Assembly (NCBI GenBank): GCA_023362775.1
Contig: JALMGJ010000002.1
Coordinates: forward strand, 69,913,414-69,977,413
Direction of reading: 5' to 3'
From: Charina bottae
Taxonomy: Eukaryota; Chordata; Lepidosauria; Squamata; Charinaidae
Length of the DNA: 64,000 bases
The translations under genes were made by a program, and so were the position numbers. A model generated the notes under the pieces. It did not search any database. It had not been told where the DNA came from and was given only the letters and a program-made list of their open reading frames with translations. Shown piece by piece: positions 43,310-54,789 of the stretch. Numbering within the stretch: position 1 is the stretch's first letter; the number at the start of each line of letters is the position of its first letter.

Positions 43310-44390
43310 CAGACTGGCAAATGAACGGATGGGTTCCACCATCTGTCAAACCTCTTTTCCACTTTGCCTATGCCAGCTTGCTGATCATGACCCTAGTTCT
43401 GGTTTAACTGCTTGGAAATATGGTACACCTAGGGTACAGGATGGGAAGAAGTCTAGGCAGGAAGCAACACAGGAGTAAAGTTTAGGAAACTGGTCTCCAG
43501 TGTTTACGACAGGCTTCCCCAACCTATCTGAGCTCATATCTCCATTTGGAATTTTAAATGGGGCTCTCACAAAATGGTTGTTGGAGGGCCTTGTATATTC
43601 ACAAAATGGCTGTCATGGAAGTCATAACCATGAGCACATCACCAGATTACCACAATGTTACCGGCCGTTTCTTCTAGCAGCCCCTTTTTGCAGGATGCTT
43701 ACTTTTACATTGATTACTTTGTGTTTTTTCAGGGGAGGGCAAACGCTTAAACAAAATACTAGATTTTACTGTTTAAGAATGCTTACAGGATTCATTTGAG
43801 GCTAGGGGCATTTTTGGAAATAAAGATTATTGTGGCAAGAGCCAGTTGCTTGCCCCATAAATCACCTGCACACATAGAGAGAGTTACAGGAGCAATCCTG
43901 CAATTAAACTAAAATGGTGAGCGCCATAATAGCGATGTTCAAGGCCTGCTGTCTCTGACATTTGATCTATATTTGATTTATTTTTTATCTAGAAGGAATT
44001 TGTTCTCCTAGATCCAGGTCCTCCTTGATACTTACTCAGTATTAAGGGAAAAAAACACTCTTCACTTCAGAATAGTGAGAATGAACTTTGTCATCCTCAC
44101 TTTAACCTCACATATTTCCATGCTGAAATCTATTGCTGTTGAGTTAAAATTCTAGACTTCTCCAGAAGGAGGGCCTAATTTAACCTGTAGGTCCAGACAA
44201 CAGATGGACAAAAACTATTTCACTGGAACAAGGAAGAATCTTTTGGGCAAATCAGGACTGATTCACTGTTGTAAAGCTGCTGGATTCTCCAAAAAAGTAG
44301 GGGACAATCTTGAAGATGATCTTTTCAACTCCAGGAGTGCAGTAGGCTTTGATGGCTCCTTCCCAAAAGGGACCGTGCTTCAAACCAGGA
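43310..44390. other. No confident feature
   Basis: A stretch starting CAGGCTTCCCCAACCT near 43510 resembles a hAT terminus, but I could not find the matching right end or a target duplication. Confidence 0.35.
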
Positions 44391-44394
44391 AGCC

Positions 44395-44395
<1 letters not shown>

Positions 44396-44442
<47 letters not shown>
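44396..44442. repeat. (ATCT)n microsatellite
   Basis: About 11 CTAT/ATCT units, fused to the inverted tail of the L2 copy that follows. Confidence 0.97.
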
Positions 44443-44443
<1 letters not shown>

Positions 44444-44444
44444 A

Positions 44445-45350
44445 TCTATTTATTTTACTGCCCATCTCCCCCGAAAGGGGAACTCTGGGCGGTTTACAAT
44501 AATACCAGAATTAAAATTCAAAGCGGACCACAAATTTTGTTGTTCAGTCATTTAGTCGTGTCCGACTCTTCGTGACCTCATGGACCATAGCACGCCAGGC
44601 CTTCCTGTCCTCCACTGTCACCCGGAGTTTACTCAAATTCATGTTCATTACATCGGTGATGCTATCTAACCATCTCATCCTCTGCCGTCCCCTTCTCCTT
44701 TTGCCTTCAGTCTTTCCCAGCATCAGGGTCTTTTCTAGTGAGTCCTCTCTTCGCATTAGGTGGCCAAAGTATTTGAGCTTCAGCTTCAGCATCTGTCCTT
44801 CCAATGAGCAGTCAAGTTTGATTTCCTTTAGGACTGACTGATTTGACCTCCTTGCAGTCCAAGGGACTCTCAAGAGTCTTCTCCAACACCACAGTTTGAA
44901 AGCATCAATTCTTCGGCGCTCAGCCTTCCTTATGGTCCAACTCTCACAGCCATACATTACTACTGGAAAAACCATAGCTTTAACTATACCGACCTTTGTC
45001 AGCAAAGTGATGTCTCTGCTTTTTAATATGCTGTCTAGGTTTGCCATAGCTTTCCTCCCAAGGAGCAAGCGTCTTTTAATTTCATGGCTGCAGTCACCGT
45101 CTGCGGTGATCTTGGAGCCCAAGAAAATAAAATCTGTCACTGCTTCCATTTCTTCCCCTTCTATTTGCCAGGAAGTGATGGGACCAGATGCCATGATCTG
45201 AGTTTTTTTAATGTTGAGTTTCAAGCCAGCTTTTGCACTCTCCTCTTTCACCCTCATCAAGAGCTCGGACCACAAATACAAAAATATAAAATACAAATAC
45301 AGATAACAATAAATACAAATGGGATAAAATCAAGATGGTTAAAAGTTCTC
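44445..45350 (-). mobile_element. L2-type LINE 3' UTR, split by BovB
   Basis: CCCATCTCCCCCGAAAGGGGAACTCTGGGCGG at 44460-44495 is the inverted L2 3' UTR. The element continues after 45266 with ACAAATACAAAAATATAAAATAC, matching the order at 2090-2170. The interruption is the BovB copy. Confidence 0.82.
44536..45265 (-). mobile_element. BovB LINE, 5'-truncated, with 12 bp TSD and open C-terminal frame
   Basis: It is flanked by CGGACCACAAAT at 44524-44535 and 45266-45277. The minus-strand frame (up to 250 codons, 45296-44544; the outermost codons lie in the L2) reads the RT C-terminus without a stop: AKAGLKLNIKKTQIM, TDFIFLGSKITADGDCSHE, MYGCESWTIRK and MVHEVTKSRTRLND. The frame, open for over 230 codons, marks a comparatively young insertion, but the endonuclease and most RT motifs are missing, so it cannot move by itself. 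Confidence 0.95.
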
Positions 45351-46355
45351 TGTTAGTCCCTGAGGGTAAGGGCCATTCTCAGTCTATTCTATTAGCATAT
45401 GCTAATTTTCCCATTAAGGGAAAAGCCAGAATAGTTGCTGTTAAGAGGTGGCCATTTAAGGATTTCGCAATGAGGCCTAGGAAACCTGGACCAAAAATGT
45501 CTTATCAACACAGAGCAGCAAATGTTCTCACCACATACACACCCATCTCCAGGAAATTATCCAGGCTCTTAGTAGAGGAAAGAAGTATATCTCAAATGTT
45601 TTGAAAACTAACTAGATGTGTAACAGAAATGTGTTAGGGGCAGAGGACTCTTCTAAATTAAACACAAAATGGAAGACCTACACTCAAAATGGAGCAGGGG
45701 TGGGGTGGGGAACTTTTTTTAGCTTTTGCTTCTGCTTCAGCATTATTCTCCAGCAGATGAAAGTGGATAGATCTTATGAGTTTGTTTCCAAGGCATGCTA
45801 GTCCCCTGAAGGGATCCTGCAACATCAAGTGATAACGTCCTCATTGGAATGAGCCTGCATAGTTCTATGCTTCAGGGCATAACTTTCATATTTCCTGATG
45901 TCACCTGAAAGTCAGTGCACTAAGGAGCTGGCTCCAAACATTGGGGGGGGGGGCGAAGCAAACAAGCTATATGCTGCAAACAAGCAGCCTGAATATACTG
46001 TATCCCTTAACACATTAATGCTTCTCTGAACATCTGTGTTAGATGAAGAATAGCCAGCCCATGAATAAAGACTATAGAGCTTGCAGACAAACTTGCAACA
46101 CAGGTGCAAAAGGGGTAGAACTTGCTTTGCTGTATCTGGACAAAGTTCCTGACATATTTCATCATTTGCCCTCCACTTCTCTCCCATGAGTGCATTTACC
46201 ATATAGAGTTCACGCCATGGTAATCATGGTCTCTTGATGAATTCATAATTGACTGGGCTCACACATTATGCTAAACCTTACATCATGATCTGCAAACCAG
46301 TATGTATTGGTTCATAGATTGCACTAAACCCAAATCAAACAAACCACATTATGGT
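45351..46355. other. No feature seen
   Basis: No supported feature. Confidence 0.4.
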
Positions 46356-46367
46356 TTAATGCAATGG

Positions 46368-46580
46368 TGAACAAGGCCAGTATCGTCACCTGGTTGAACT
46401 TGGCTGATCTCAGAAGAGCTAAACAGAGTCATATTGATTATATGTTGCAGGGAGTGTTCAGGGAGGTCCCCAGGCAATTCCAGGGCTGTTGTCTAGAGGG
46501 GGAATTTGAAGAATCATCCTGGAAGAAGGAATAGCAAACCACTTCTGTATTGTGAATAAAATTCACAAGGGAAGAAGAAA
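46368..46580 (+). mobile_element. 5S rRNA-derived SINE
   Basis: GGTTGAACTTGGCTGATCTCAGAAGAGCTAAACAGAGTCAT is a diverged 5S head (compare GATCTCGGAAGCTAAGCAGGGTC). The body and tail follow, with CCAGGCAATTCCAGGGCTG and GCAAACCACTTCTGTATTGTG. Confidence 0.72.
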
Positions 46581-46584
46581 ACAA

Positions 46585-47715
46585 CAACATGCTACCCTTC
46601 TTGGACATCCTCATCAGTAGAGGAAATGATGGCATTCTAGAAACACAAGTCTACCGGAAATCTACCCACACTAACCAAGTGCTCCACTACCAAAGCAATA
46701 ACCCTACCTCCCACAAGAGGAGCTGTGTAAGAACACTATTCAGACAAGCACAAATGCACTGCATCAACCCAGAACACTAGAAAAAGGAAACAGACCACTT
46801 ATATAGCATCTTCCAGCAAAATGGATATCCACGCAACTTTATCAAAAAGTGCCTGACCACTCAACCCACCACAGCAAAACCAACAGAAGCTATGAAAAGG
46901 ATTACACTGCCATACATCAGAAACATCTCAGAAACTACTAATAGACTGTTACAACCACACAGCATCACCGTAGCACACAAACCAACCAAAACCCTTCAGA
47001 ACATCGTAAGTAAACCAAAAGACCCAGTAGCCCAAGAAGAAAAAACAGGAGTTATCTACAACATACAGTGTAAGGACTGTAACAGCCACTATGTAGGACA
47101 GAGTGGCAGAAGACTAGCAGAACACATCCACGAACACCAACTAGCAGTCAGAAGTCATGATGAAAACTCCTTAATCTCACAACACATGGACAGACTTAAC
47201 CATACTTTCAAATGGAAAACTGTGAGCATCTTAAACCAAGCCAAATCCAAAAATGCTAGAGAATTCCTGGAAGCTTGGCACTCAGACAAAGCAGCCATCA
47301 ACAGACACATAGAGGTAAACAACATTTACATACCATTCATAAGAGACAATAGAAAAGCCAGAAGACCAGAACACCTCCTTGCCAGCAATCAACAACAAGA
47401 TATGCAAAGATTAACAGCAAGATTAGCAGCAGAGGAGCAATCAAACAACACAATAGACCCTAATCAAGGAACTATTAACTCAATCAATCAACCAAGCAGC
47501 AAACAACAACCCAATCAAGGTACTACCAAGGAGAGTACAACACCCCCACCAACACAGGCAGGACAAGCCAGGGTATATAAACAGAGAGCAAGTCCCACTC
47601 CCTTTTCGCACTGAAGATGTTGCCTAGCCTGGCAATGAAATGTCTGCAAGAAAACAACAAGGCTCAGAGAGCACCAAGGACTCCACAGTTCAACCCTGAG
47701 CTACAAATATTCTCT
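46585..47715 (+). mobile_element. Penelope-like element: RT end plus GIY-YIG endonuclease
   Basis: Frame 46589-46780 gives the RT thumb region (LPFLDILISRGNDGILETQV, YRKSTHTNQ, HYQSNNPTSHKRS). After a stop and frame change, 46892-47614 encodes 240 residues with the GIY-YIG nuclease core GVIYNIQCKDCNSHYVGQSGR and then HIHEHQLAVRSHD, the conserved Arg/His region. The tail is Gln/Asn/Thr-rich. The upstream RT palm is missing (5' truncation). The 3' end contains the hammerhead-like motif at 47603-47654. PLEs insert through this nuclease; this copy is defective. Confidence 0.92.
47603..47654 (+). ncRNA. Hammerhead-ribozyme-like motif at the PLE 3' end
   Basis: In order: TTTTC and GCA (47603-47610), CTGAAGA (47611-47617), an unpaired T, stem II GTTGCC/GGCAAT (47619-47624 with 47631-47636; loop TAGCCT), GAAA (47637-47640), a two-pair stem III (TGTC), then TGC, AA and GAAAA (47645-47654), which pair back with GCA and TTTTC as stem I. 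The predicted cleavage is after C47644. The extra base between CTGAAGA and stem II departs from the classic consensus. It probably acts, if at all, as a small PLE-type variant. Confidence 0.6.
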
Positions 47716-49005
47716 TTGATTGGCACTTCTGTGTTGTTCCTAAGAAACTATACAGATGTGTCCATGCAGTTTTCAGGAGCTGAGCTCTGTTCAGGGGAGT
47801 CTGGGCCTGTAGTGCGCAAATACCTACCTTGTGTTTAAGTCACACAGATCCATTCTGATGGCTTTTTTCCCAGCATGGTGCAATCTCCTGCTGGTCCAAG
47901 AACCCTTAGAAATAACTCACTCTAGATCCATTTATGCAGGAGAATGAGATGGCCAGTTCCTCACTTCCAGTCTGAAATCAAGCCGTTTGTTCCACAGTTT
48001 CAGGACATTAGCCCCTAATTCCACTGCATATATCTGGCCTGACTCCAAGGATGTTGCTAATTTTCTGCCCCAGACTCCTACCATTCAAAAGCCTGTTTGT
48101 GTTCATAGCTCTGCCAGGAGAGACCACCTGAAACCCCAGTTCCTGGTGAGATTAGCCTGGCCTGATAGGGGAGCACACAAAGAGAGGGATCTGCTATAGG
48201 AAAGGGTAAGTTTTTAAGTTCATTGCTACCATGGCTCCTGATTGACCAGTTTACTGTGCCTCGGGCCACAATTATAGCATATGCTGTTGTTCCTGGAAGG
48301 TTCAGTTGTCATCATTTCATCAAATAAAGTGTATTTGTAGATTGCACAATCATTCTCAGGTCCCAATAATATTTTTTTGCTTAGCTGTGAACTAGAACTT
48401 GGAGACAAAGATATTTACTGCTGATTTTGGAGCCTGTGGCTTCTTGCCAAGAACCCTTGTCCCCCAGAGATGTGACTTACAATTATTATTACACTGTGTC
48501 CCAGAGTTCATGAAATATTAGGAGGGTTTCTCTTCTACTTCCTATTAACCATCCTGCAACTTTCAACATTATTCCCAAAGAATACAATGCCACAATTATG
48601 AAGTTGAAGCAAGAAAAATATCTCTAAGAAGCTACAGGATAATAAAACTATGGTCAGCAAGTACTGTCAGAAAAAGATTTATAGGAGATGCAGAATGCTA
48701 GGGAAACTCAAAAGCTCTTTTTTTTAACGGGGAATTTTCCTTTAGAATAATCATAACATTAGCGACTAAAGAGGAACTATGTGGTCTCATATATCATGTT
48801 TGTGGAGACGTGTTTCCTAAACAATAGCTATAATAACTTATTTTACAATTACAACATGTATGCCCATCTATTTAGAAATCTAATTACGAACAAGGAGAAA
48901 AATATACTGACTTTTTTCTTCAGACCATAACCTAGCATAGCTTTCAGCTAAATGAATGGAATCCACAGAGCATAGGAAGATCTTTTACATCCATTTCCTT
49001 TTTTT
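47716..49005. other. No feature seen
   Basis: No supported feature. Confidence 0.4.
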
Positions 49006-49014
49006 CCTCTGGGG

Positions 49015-49285
49015 CAGGGCTTTCCAAAGTTTTCCCGTGGCGACACACCAACCGCCGTTGGTGTGTCGCCATGGGAAAACCTGGAAGTGCCGCCGTTGCG
49101 GCAGCGCACAAAAACCTGGAAGCGCTGCTGCTGCTTTCAGGTTTTTGCGCACTGCCGTTGGTGTGTCGCCGCGGGAAAACCTGGAAGCGCTGATGATGAT
49201 CAGCGCTTCCAGGTTGTGTGGTGACACACCAGACTGTGTGTGGCGACACACTTTTGTGTTGCGACACACAGTTTGGAAAGCTCTG
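49015..49285. mobile_element. hAT MITE, GCTTTCCAAA family (copy 5)
   Basis: Perfect duplication CTCTGGGG (49007-49014 and 49286-49293). The ends are CAGGGCTTTCCAAAG and, inverted, CAGAGCTTTCCAAACTGTG. The interior has several inverted copies of CCTGGAAGCGC and GGTGTGTCGCC. It is the reverse orientation of copy 6 at 58.2 kb, with which it shares most of its interior. Confidence 0.95.
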
Positions 49286-49293
49286 CTCTGGGG

Positions 49294-50006
49294 ACTTCCT
49301 TAATCTTCTAAAGGGACAAACACAACTCATAAAAAGGTTGAAGCCCAATGTGCTGAAAAAGACATTATTTATGAAAAATGTATATTCATACATCTATTAT
49401 CCTGGGTGACTATTCATACTGCATTAGTCACTACTCTTGAGTAATGAGTATAAATCACATATCCACGCTGTAGCCTTCTGTTACAAATTTTAGAGAACAC
49501 TTCCAAAAGAGATTGACATGTAATCCAGACAAATATTATTAAATGCTGCACATTCCTTATTATGTTTCAAAACGGCTACTGTCCTAAGTTTCAGTTTTCC
49601 CCTCAAGCTGTTTTCCTGCATATACCCACTTGCAAATATTTTGAATCATACAATTCAATTGCAGCTAGAACTTTTTTCCCCATTTCAAAAGGGCAGCAGA
49701 TCACCCTGGCAGGCCAATGCCATTCACAACAGCAATGGACTTAATGAGAATGTGAAGTCTAGCAAATTAATATAAATGGATAGTGGCTTCCAGCACAATG
49801 TTTTGTGCTTGTGGGTTTCAGTGAACAAGGGGTAAAATATCTAGATATATCCTCTATGACTTTGCCCTTAGACAGTTGATTGTGGAGCTGAGAGGAAAGA
49901 TAATCTTGGATTTAAACAGTGGGATCAAATTAATCTATAAGAAATTCTGAGGGAGGGGAGAAGCTTTGGGCTGTGTACTTCATTGGTGCCCTTAAAAATA
50001 GTGATA
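49294..50006. other. No feature seen
   Basis: No supported feature. Confidence 0.4.
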
Positions 50007-50014
50007 CCCTAAAT

Positions 50015-50140
50015 CAGTGTTTCTCAACCATAGCAACTTTAACATGTGTGGAACTTCAACTCCCAGAATTCCCTAGCCAGCATGGAATGCTGGGTGTTGA
50101 AGTTCACACATCTTAAAATTGCCAAGGTTGAGAAACACTA
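50015..50140. mobile_element. Palindromic hAT MITE (CAGTGTTTCTCAACC family), second copy
   Basis: Perfect 8 bp duplication CCCTAAAT (50007-50014 and 50141-50148). The arms CAGTGTTTCTCAACC...CTTCAACTCCCAG are mirrored by TTGAAGTTCACAC...GGTTGAGAAACACTA. More diverged from a perfect palindrome than 9853-9987. Confidence 0.93.
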
Positions 50141-50148
50141 CCCTAAAT

Positions 50149-51058
50149 TGTATTTGTGCAAATGAGCCTATCCTGGCCAAGAAGCAGAATTATTCATTTC
50201 TACTGTTCTCTAGAACAAACCTTATCCATTAGCTAATTCTTTATATAAGAGCAGAGAGAAGATAAATTAAGATCTACAGGTAGATCATTAGCTGATTTGC
50301 AGTGGACCATGGTTTCTGGCTCCCAATTGCTTAACCGTGGCAACAAACATAGTCTCCCTCTTCCCAATCTCAATGAGTCTGCTGAAATGGAAAAAGTTTC
50401 CACAGATGCATCTGCCCACATACTGCCCGACTAGAGTTTTCCAAAACACTTGCCGTGTCTTCCTTAGCTCCTAACATACGTGGGTTTAGCCTTGTTTTAA
50501 GAGATGATTGCACCAGTTTTGTAAGCACCAGTTTAGCACTCTTTTGAAAGAGTGCTAGACCTGCGTACAGAAAGCAAGTCTAGCACTACGACCACTAGAG
50601 AAAGCCGTAGGTCTGTGCTGCACTAAAAGTCAGTTTAAAAGAGAAACAAGAGCTCAGTCCTCTCAGGTGTGTGTTGCTGGTTCTATTGCCAATGGGTGCA
50701 TTACAAGTCACCCACTGCTTCTGCCAACAAGGGATTCTGTATAGCCATAATTTTCTTTTTATTACTTTGGTGGCAGGGGGGAAGCAGCAGTGCCACATTG
50801 CCTACTTCACGGCAACTTCCAGGGGCTGCTGGCTATAGCCCCTTGGTGTCTGCACTGCCAGCTGCTTCCAGAAATACACCCGGATGGTGTTTGCTCATTC
50901 TCAGTCACCCCTCTGATTTCCTCCCATGGCCCTTCTCCGCACTGATTATCCGATCGACAGTTCACAAGTGTGAGGGAGAGGCATGGATGGGTGGGAGGAA
51001 GTGCCCTCCTCAACACTTGGGACCTATCAGCCATGTTCTTTCCAAACACAGGCCCAGC
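50149..51058. other. No feature seen
   Basis: No supported feature; overlapping open frames on both strands show no recognisable similarity. Confidence 0.4.
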
Positions 51059-51065
51059 ACACAGG

Positions 51066-51745
51066 TTTATTTTTTTTTATTATTTTTTTATTAAAAATAA
51101 ATTTTATTATATACAATACATAATACAACACACAATACAATACAAAGACGAACAATACATAAAAATATAACATGACATTAATCTAATATCTTAATCTATA
51201 ACCTTATATATATAGACTTTGCCTAAACTAAACTCATCTAACCAAAAAAAAGAAAGAAAGAAAAAAAAACCCATTAAATTAATTTATTTAAAACCCTCTC
51301 TAACTAAATACTCCAACCTAACCATCTTCCTACTTACTCAATCTTTCTTTCTCTCCTTCCTTCCTCTTTCCTCTCTTCCCTTCTTTTGCTTCCACTTCCT
51401 TACTCTTTCTGTTCTACTTTACTTTACCTTCACACTCCTTCCCCCAAAAAAGCTTCACAAAAAAAAAAGAGACTTCTTACTTTCCGTCTACTTTTCCATT
51501 ATATATTTATAACTAATTTGTTCCTAATAGTTACTTTACATATTATGTTTTTAATATTAAATTTCTAATTGTATGTTTTGCGTTTTTTGAATATATTTAA
51601 AAAAGGGACTCCAAACTATCTTAAATTCATCCATATTTCTGTCGTTAATTTGATCAATTAATTTTGCCATTTGCATCAGGTCCATTATTTTTAAAGTCCA
51701 TTCTTCGGTCGTGGGCATATAATCTTCTTTCCAATAGAAAGAAGT
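51066..51745 (-). mobile_element. L1 LINE 3' end
   Basis: The minus strand from 51745 to about 51600 reads YWKEDYMPTTEEWTLKIMDL, then MQMAKLID and DRNMDEFKIVW, the L1 ORF2 C-terminus. An A-rich 3' UTR with pyrimidine-rich plus strand follows (51240-51480) and ends in a poly(A) equal to the T-run at 51066-51095. 5'-truncated. Confidence 0.85.
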
Positions 51746-54650
51746 TTAAACCTATGTCCAAAAATAGCCCAGCTGACAGATCACAGGTATGGGGAAAGAA
51801 TGCTCCTTTTGTTATTTTCACTGCAACAGACAAACACAACTATCTTCTTGAACATGAAACACATATACATCCATAGATGTATATACATGCATGCTCCCTG
51901 ATTGACTTTTTATTTGATTTGATCCATTTGCATGCATGTGTAATTTCATTCATGTTTCTATGTGTGTATGTGCTATCTGTATGGAGAACAGCTTGCAAAC
52001 AAGCTGCATGTCGCCATGTGATAATGGAAAGTTAAAAAATTTAGAGACTTTTCTAAACCATTATCCATTTAAATCTACTCAACTATTTAAGGAACATATT
52101 GCAAATACTTCTCTCCGTTTTCCACTGTGAATTGCAAGGTGTCCTCTTTCAATAAACAATGAACAAAGGGGAAATAAAAGACCAAAATACAGTGATTATA
52201 CCCAGAAAAGATGCTGTTTTAAGTGAAACTTTTCTGTGCACTAAAAGCTTTACTCTCTTAAACAATGGCTGTTCTCTCCTCTGTTCGGAATGCTTCATAA
52301 GCCTTTCAGCTTCTCCTGTTGTGGCAAAGCAGGTGATCACTTGACCTGCACAGCACTTTTGTATGAGAGCGGCTCACCGCTCCTCTGCAGCAAATGCAGT
52401 TACTCTGCACTTGATATGGCCTTTTCTATAGGCCTAAATTGCTTAGCAGCTGTGCAGATTGCAAGAGGGGCTGGTGTACCGCAGAGGGAGGGGGGAAGGC
52501 ACTAATGAGGCACTTAGCTCCATTAATTGATCAAGACGGTGCTTTCTAACAGGTGTTTTTTCTTGGTTTTTCTGAAAAATTGGGGCAGAGGTACATTGCA
52601 AAGATAAAATAAAGCACTGGGTTGCCTGCAATTATGGGGTTTGTCTGCCATGCCTAGTCTAGTGGCCTGAAAAAGGAAATCAATCCATTCTACTTCCAAC
52701 GATTTGGCTACCACAGCAAGGCAATATAGGCGCAATTGCACTCATAAGGTTTCTGTTTAACGTAATCTTCCCCTTTGAAAAAGCACATTGTAAGAGCACA
52801 TCACAAAGGCAGAGTTGACGTCTGGGCTGCCCTGGACTGGGTTCTCACACTGCACATCTCCCTGCAATACTATGCAGATAGGCCTGTGGGGACCTGTTCA
52901 GAGGTAGCATGGTTACCTATATTTCACCTCTCTCTCTGTCTCTCTCTCCCTCCTTTCCTCCTCTCTCCTCTCCTACTTAAAGTTTGATCTACCAGTCTTC
53001 AAGGTGGCAGAAAATTATACTGGCATAACATTTTCTGCCCCCACTAACAGTCCTTATCTTGCCACAGCCAGGATGCTGGCAATAGGATTATCCTTATTTA
53101 CAGTGTCCTGCAGTTCATGGATTCCCCTGGGATTGTTCCCTTCCTGTCCCACTAATATCAGCTGGCAGGAAAACATCTACTAATCACTCTCTGTTATATG
53201 GAAAGTGGATTAGGAAGAAGGCAAGTTTTCAAATATGGCTAAACCAGCAAATTTAGTTATCTGTCAAAACTTTTCTTTCCTTTGGCACAAGTGTTTTGGA
53301 ATAGCACTTTTCCAGAATTGTGCTATTCTGAATTATCAGTAAACCCATGTCCAATAGAAGCCCAACAACTAGCTGATATCAGCTGATATCTCCTCGAAAT
53401 GCACCTGCACGAAACACTTGCGTCTACCCAAAGCTGATTTCTGAGTGCCTTCTAGGCAGAGACATTGTGGAGGCAGCCTAAAGTCATCCTTAACTGTTCC
53501 AGTGTCAAAATGGCTTTTTCCTCCTTAAGCAAGCAACCCAAGGCAGTTTTGCTATGAATTCAATGGAATGTGCTTCACCAACTATTAACTTGGTGTCACA
53601 GTCAAGTGACCTCTAGGTTGGGATCAGTTTAGCACCCTATTGGCCAATTTAGGGTGATGAAGGCATATCTCCTCTAGTTCACGGGCACTACCTTCCAGAA
53701 CTGCTCTGAACAGAAGAGGAGTCTGATTCTTTCAAACTGGGATGGCCTTATACTTGTCAGGTCTCTGAGCTATCCCCCAGCTCAGAGACCTTGATCAGAC
53801 TGAACAGCAGCTGATGAACTGTGGCAGCAGGGAAGGAGCTGCACCATAAAGTGGCAGAGCACAATAGACAGAGCTCTATCTCTGCTGTTCCACAGCACTA
53901 TTCTCCCCTGTCAGTTGTTACTCAAGGTGCTTTTGGACACGGGTTTAGCACTCTTCTGAAATACATTTCATGCCTCTCTCACCGGACCTCATGGGATGGA
54001 TAGAAGTAACTGGGGAGAGGTGGTTCCATGCCATGAGTTGAAGGACATGAGGAGGACATGGCAGAAGAAAGAAGTTGCTTGCCAGGGCCTGTTTATACTG
54101 TGGTTAGCTACAAATGGGGAAAACATCTTCCCAGTTTTAGAACAAGAAATCAAGGTTTGCATTCCCTCAGGACAATCTGAGGGTGGGGGAGGAGGTAGAA
54201 AGCAGGGCTAAAGCAAGGAATGGACATCCATTTTCTGATACTCTGTTTCTCCTCTCTCTAATAGTGTCCCCTCTCTCTCCCTCTAGTTTTTTCTCTCTCT
54301 CTCTTACCACCTGCTTTTATTCCTGAGCAGCAGATTGCAAGGGTCCAATAGTTTTACCTGAGTGCTGGACAAGAGCTTTGGCAGTTCAGATGAGGACTGC
54401 ATATGGCTTTAGGACAGGGATCAGCAACTCAAGTTACATGTATTACATGAGGCCCCCAGCATCCATTAATTCCCCCCTCCCAAGTTGGACTGAAATGATG
54501 CTAATGAAATTCAGCAACAAAGTGGCTGACTTTGCCCTGTATTGTATTTTGGTCCCCGCCTCCCCCCCCCCAAAAATAAGGGTGGGAATGGGAAGAAACC
54601 CTTCATTTCCCTACACCTAACTCCTCCTCCCTACCCATTGTGCCACCAAA
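51746..54650. other. No feature seen
   Basis: Long stretch without a supported gene or repeat. A (CT)n-rich segment lies at 52928-52975. Confidence 0.4.
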
Positions 54651-54653
54651 TTT

Positions 54654-54785
54654 CCCAGACATGGGATGGCACCTGAGCAACTAACATCAGGCTATTGTTA
54701 ATGGTATTCACAACACCAACACTCAGCTAGAATTCCAACATCAATAGCCTGATGTTAGTTGCTCAGCTGCCATCCCATGTCTGGG
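54654..54785. repeat. Inverted repeat, 44 bp arms
   Basis: The arms 54654-54697 and 54742-54785 are reverse complements with a single mismatch and are separated by a 44 base loop. The left arm begins CCCAGACATGGGATGGCA. No terminal motif of a known MITE family and no clear target duplication was seen. Confidence 0.9.
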
Positions 54786-54789
54786 GAGA

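Noticed and set aside
43500..43799. 99-codon frame as a gene, or a hAT element
   Set aside because: No homology and no second terminal repeat or TSD could be found.
44895..45356. Plus-strand frames over the BovB
   Set aside because: Antisense shadows of the BovB RT frame.
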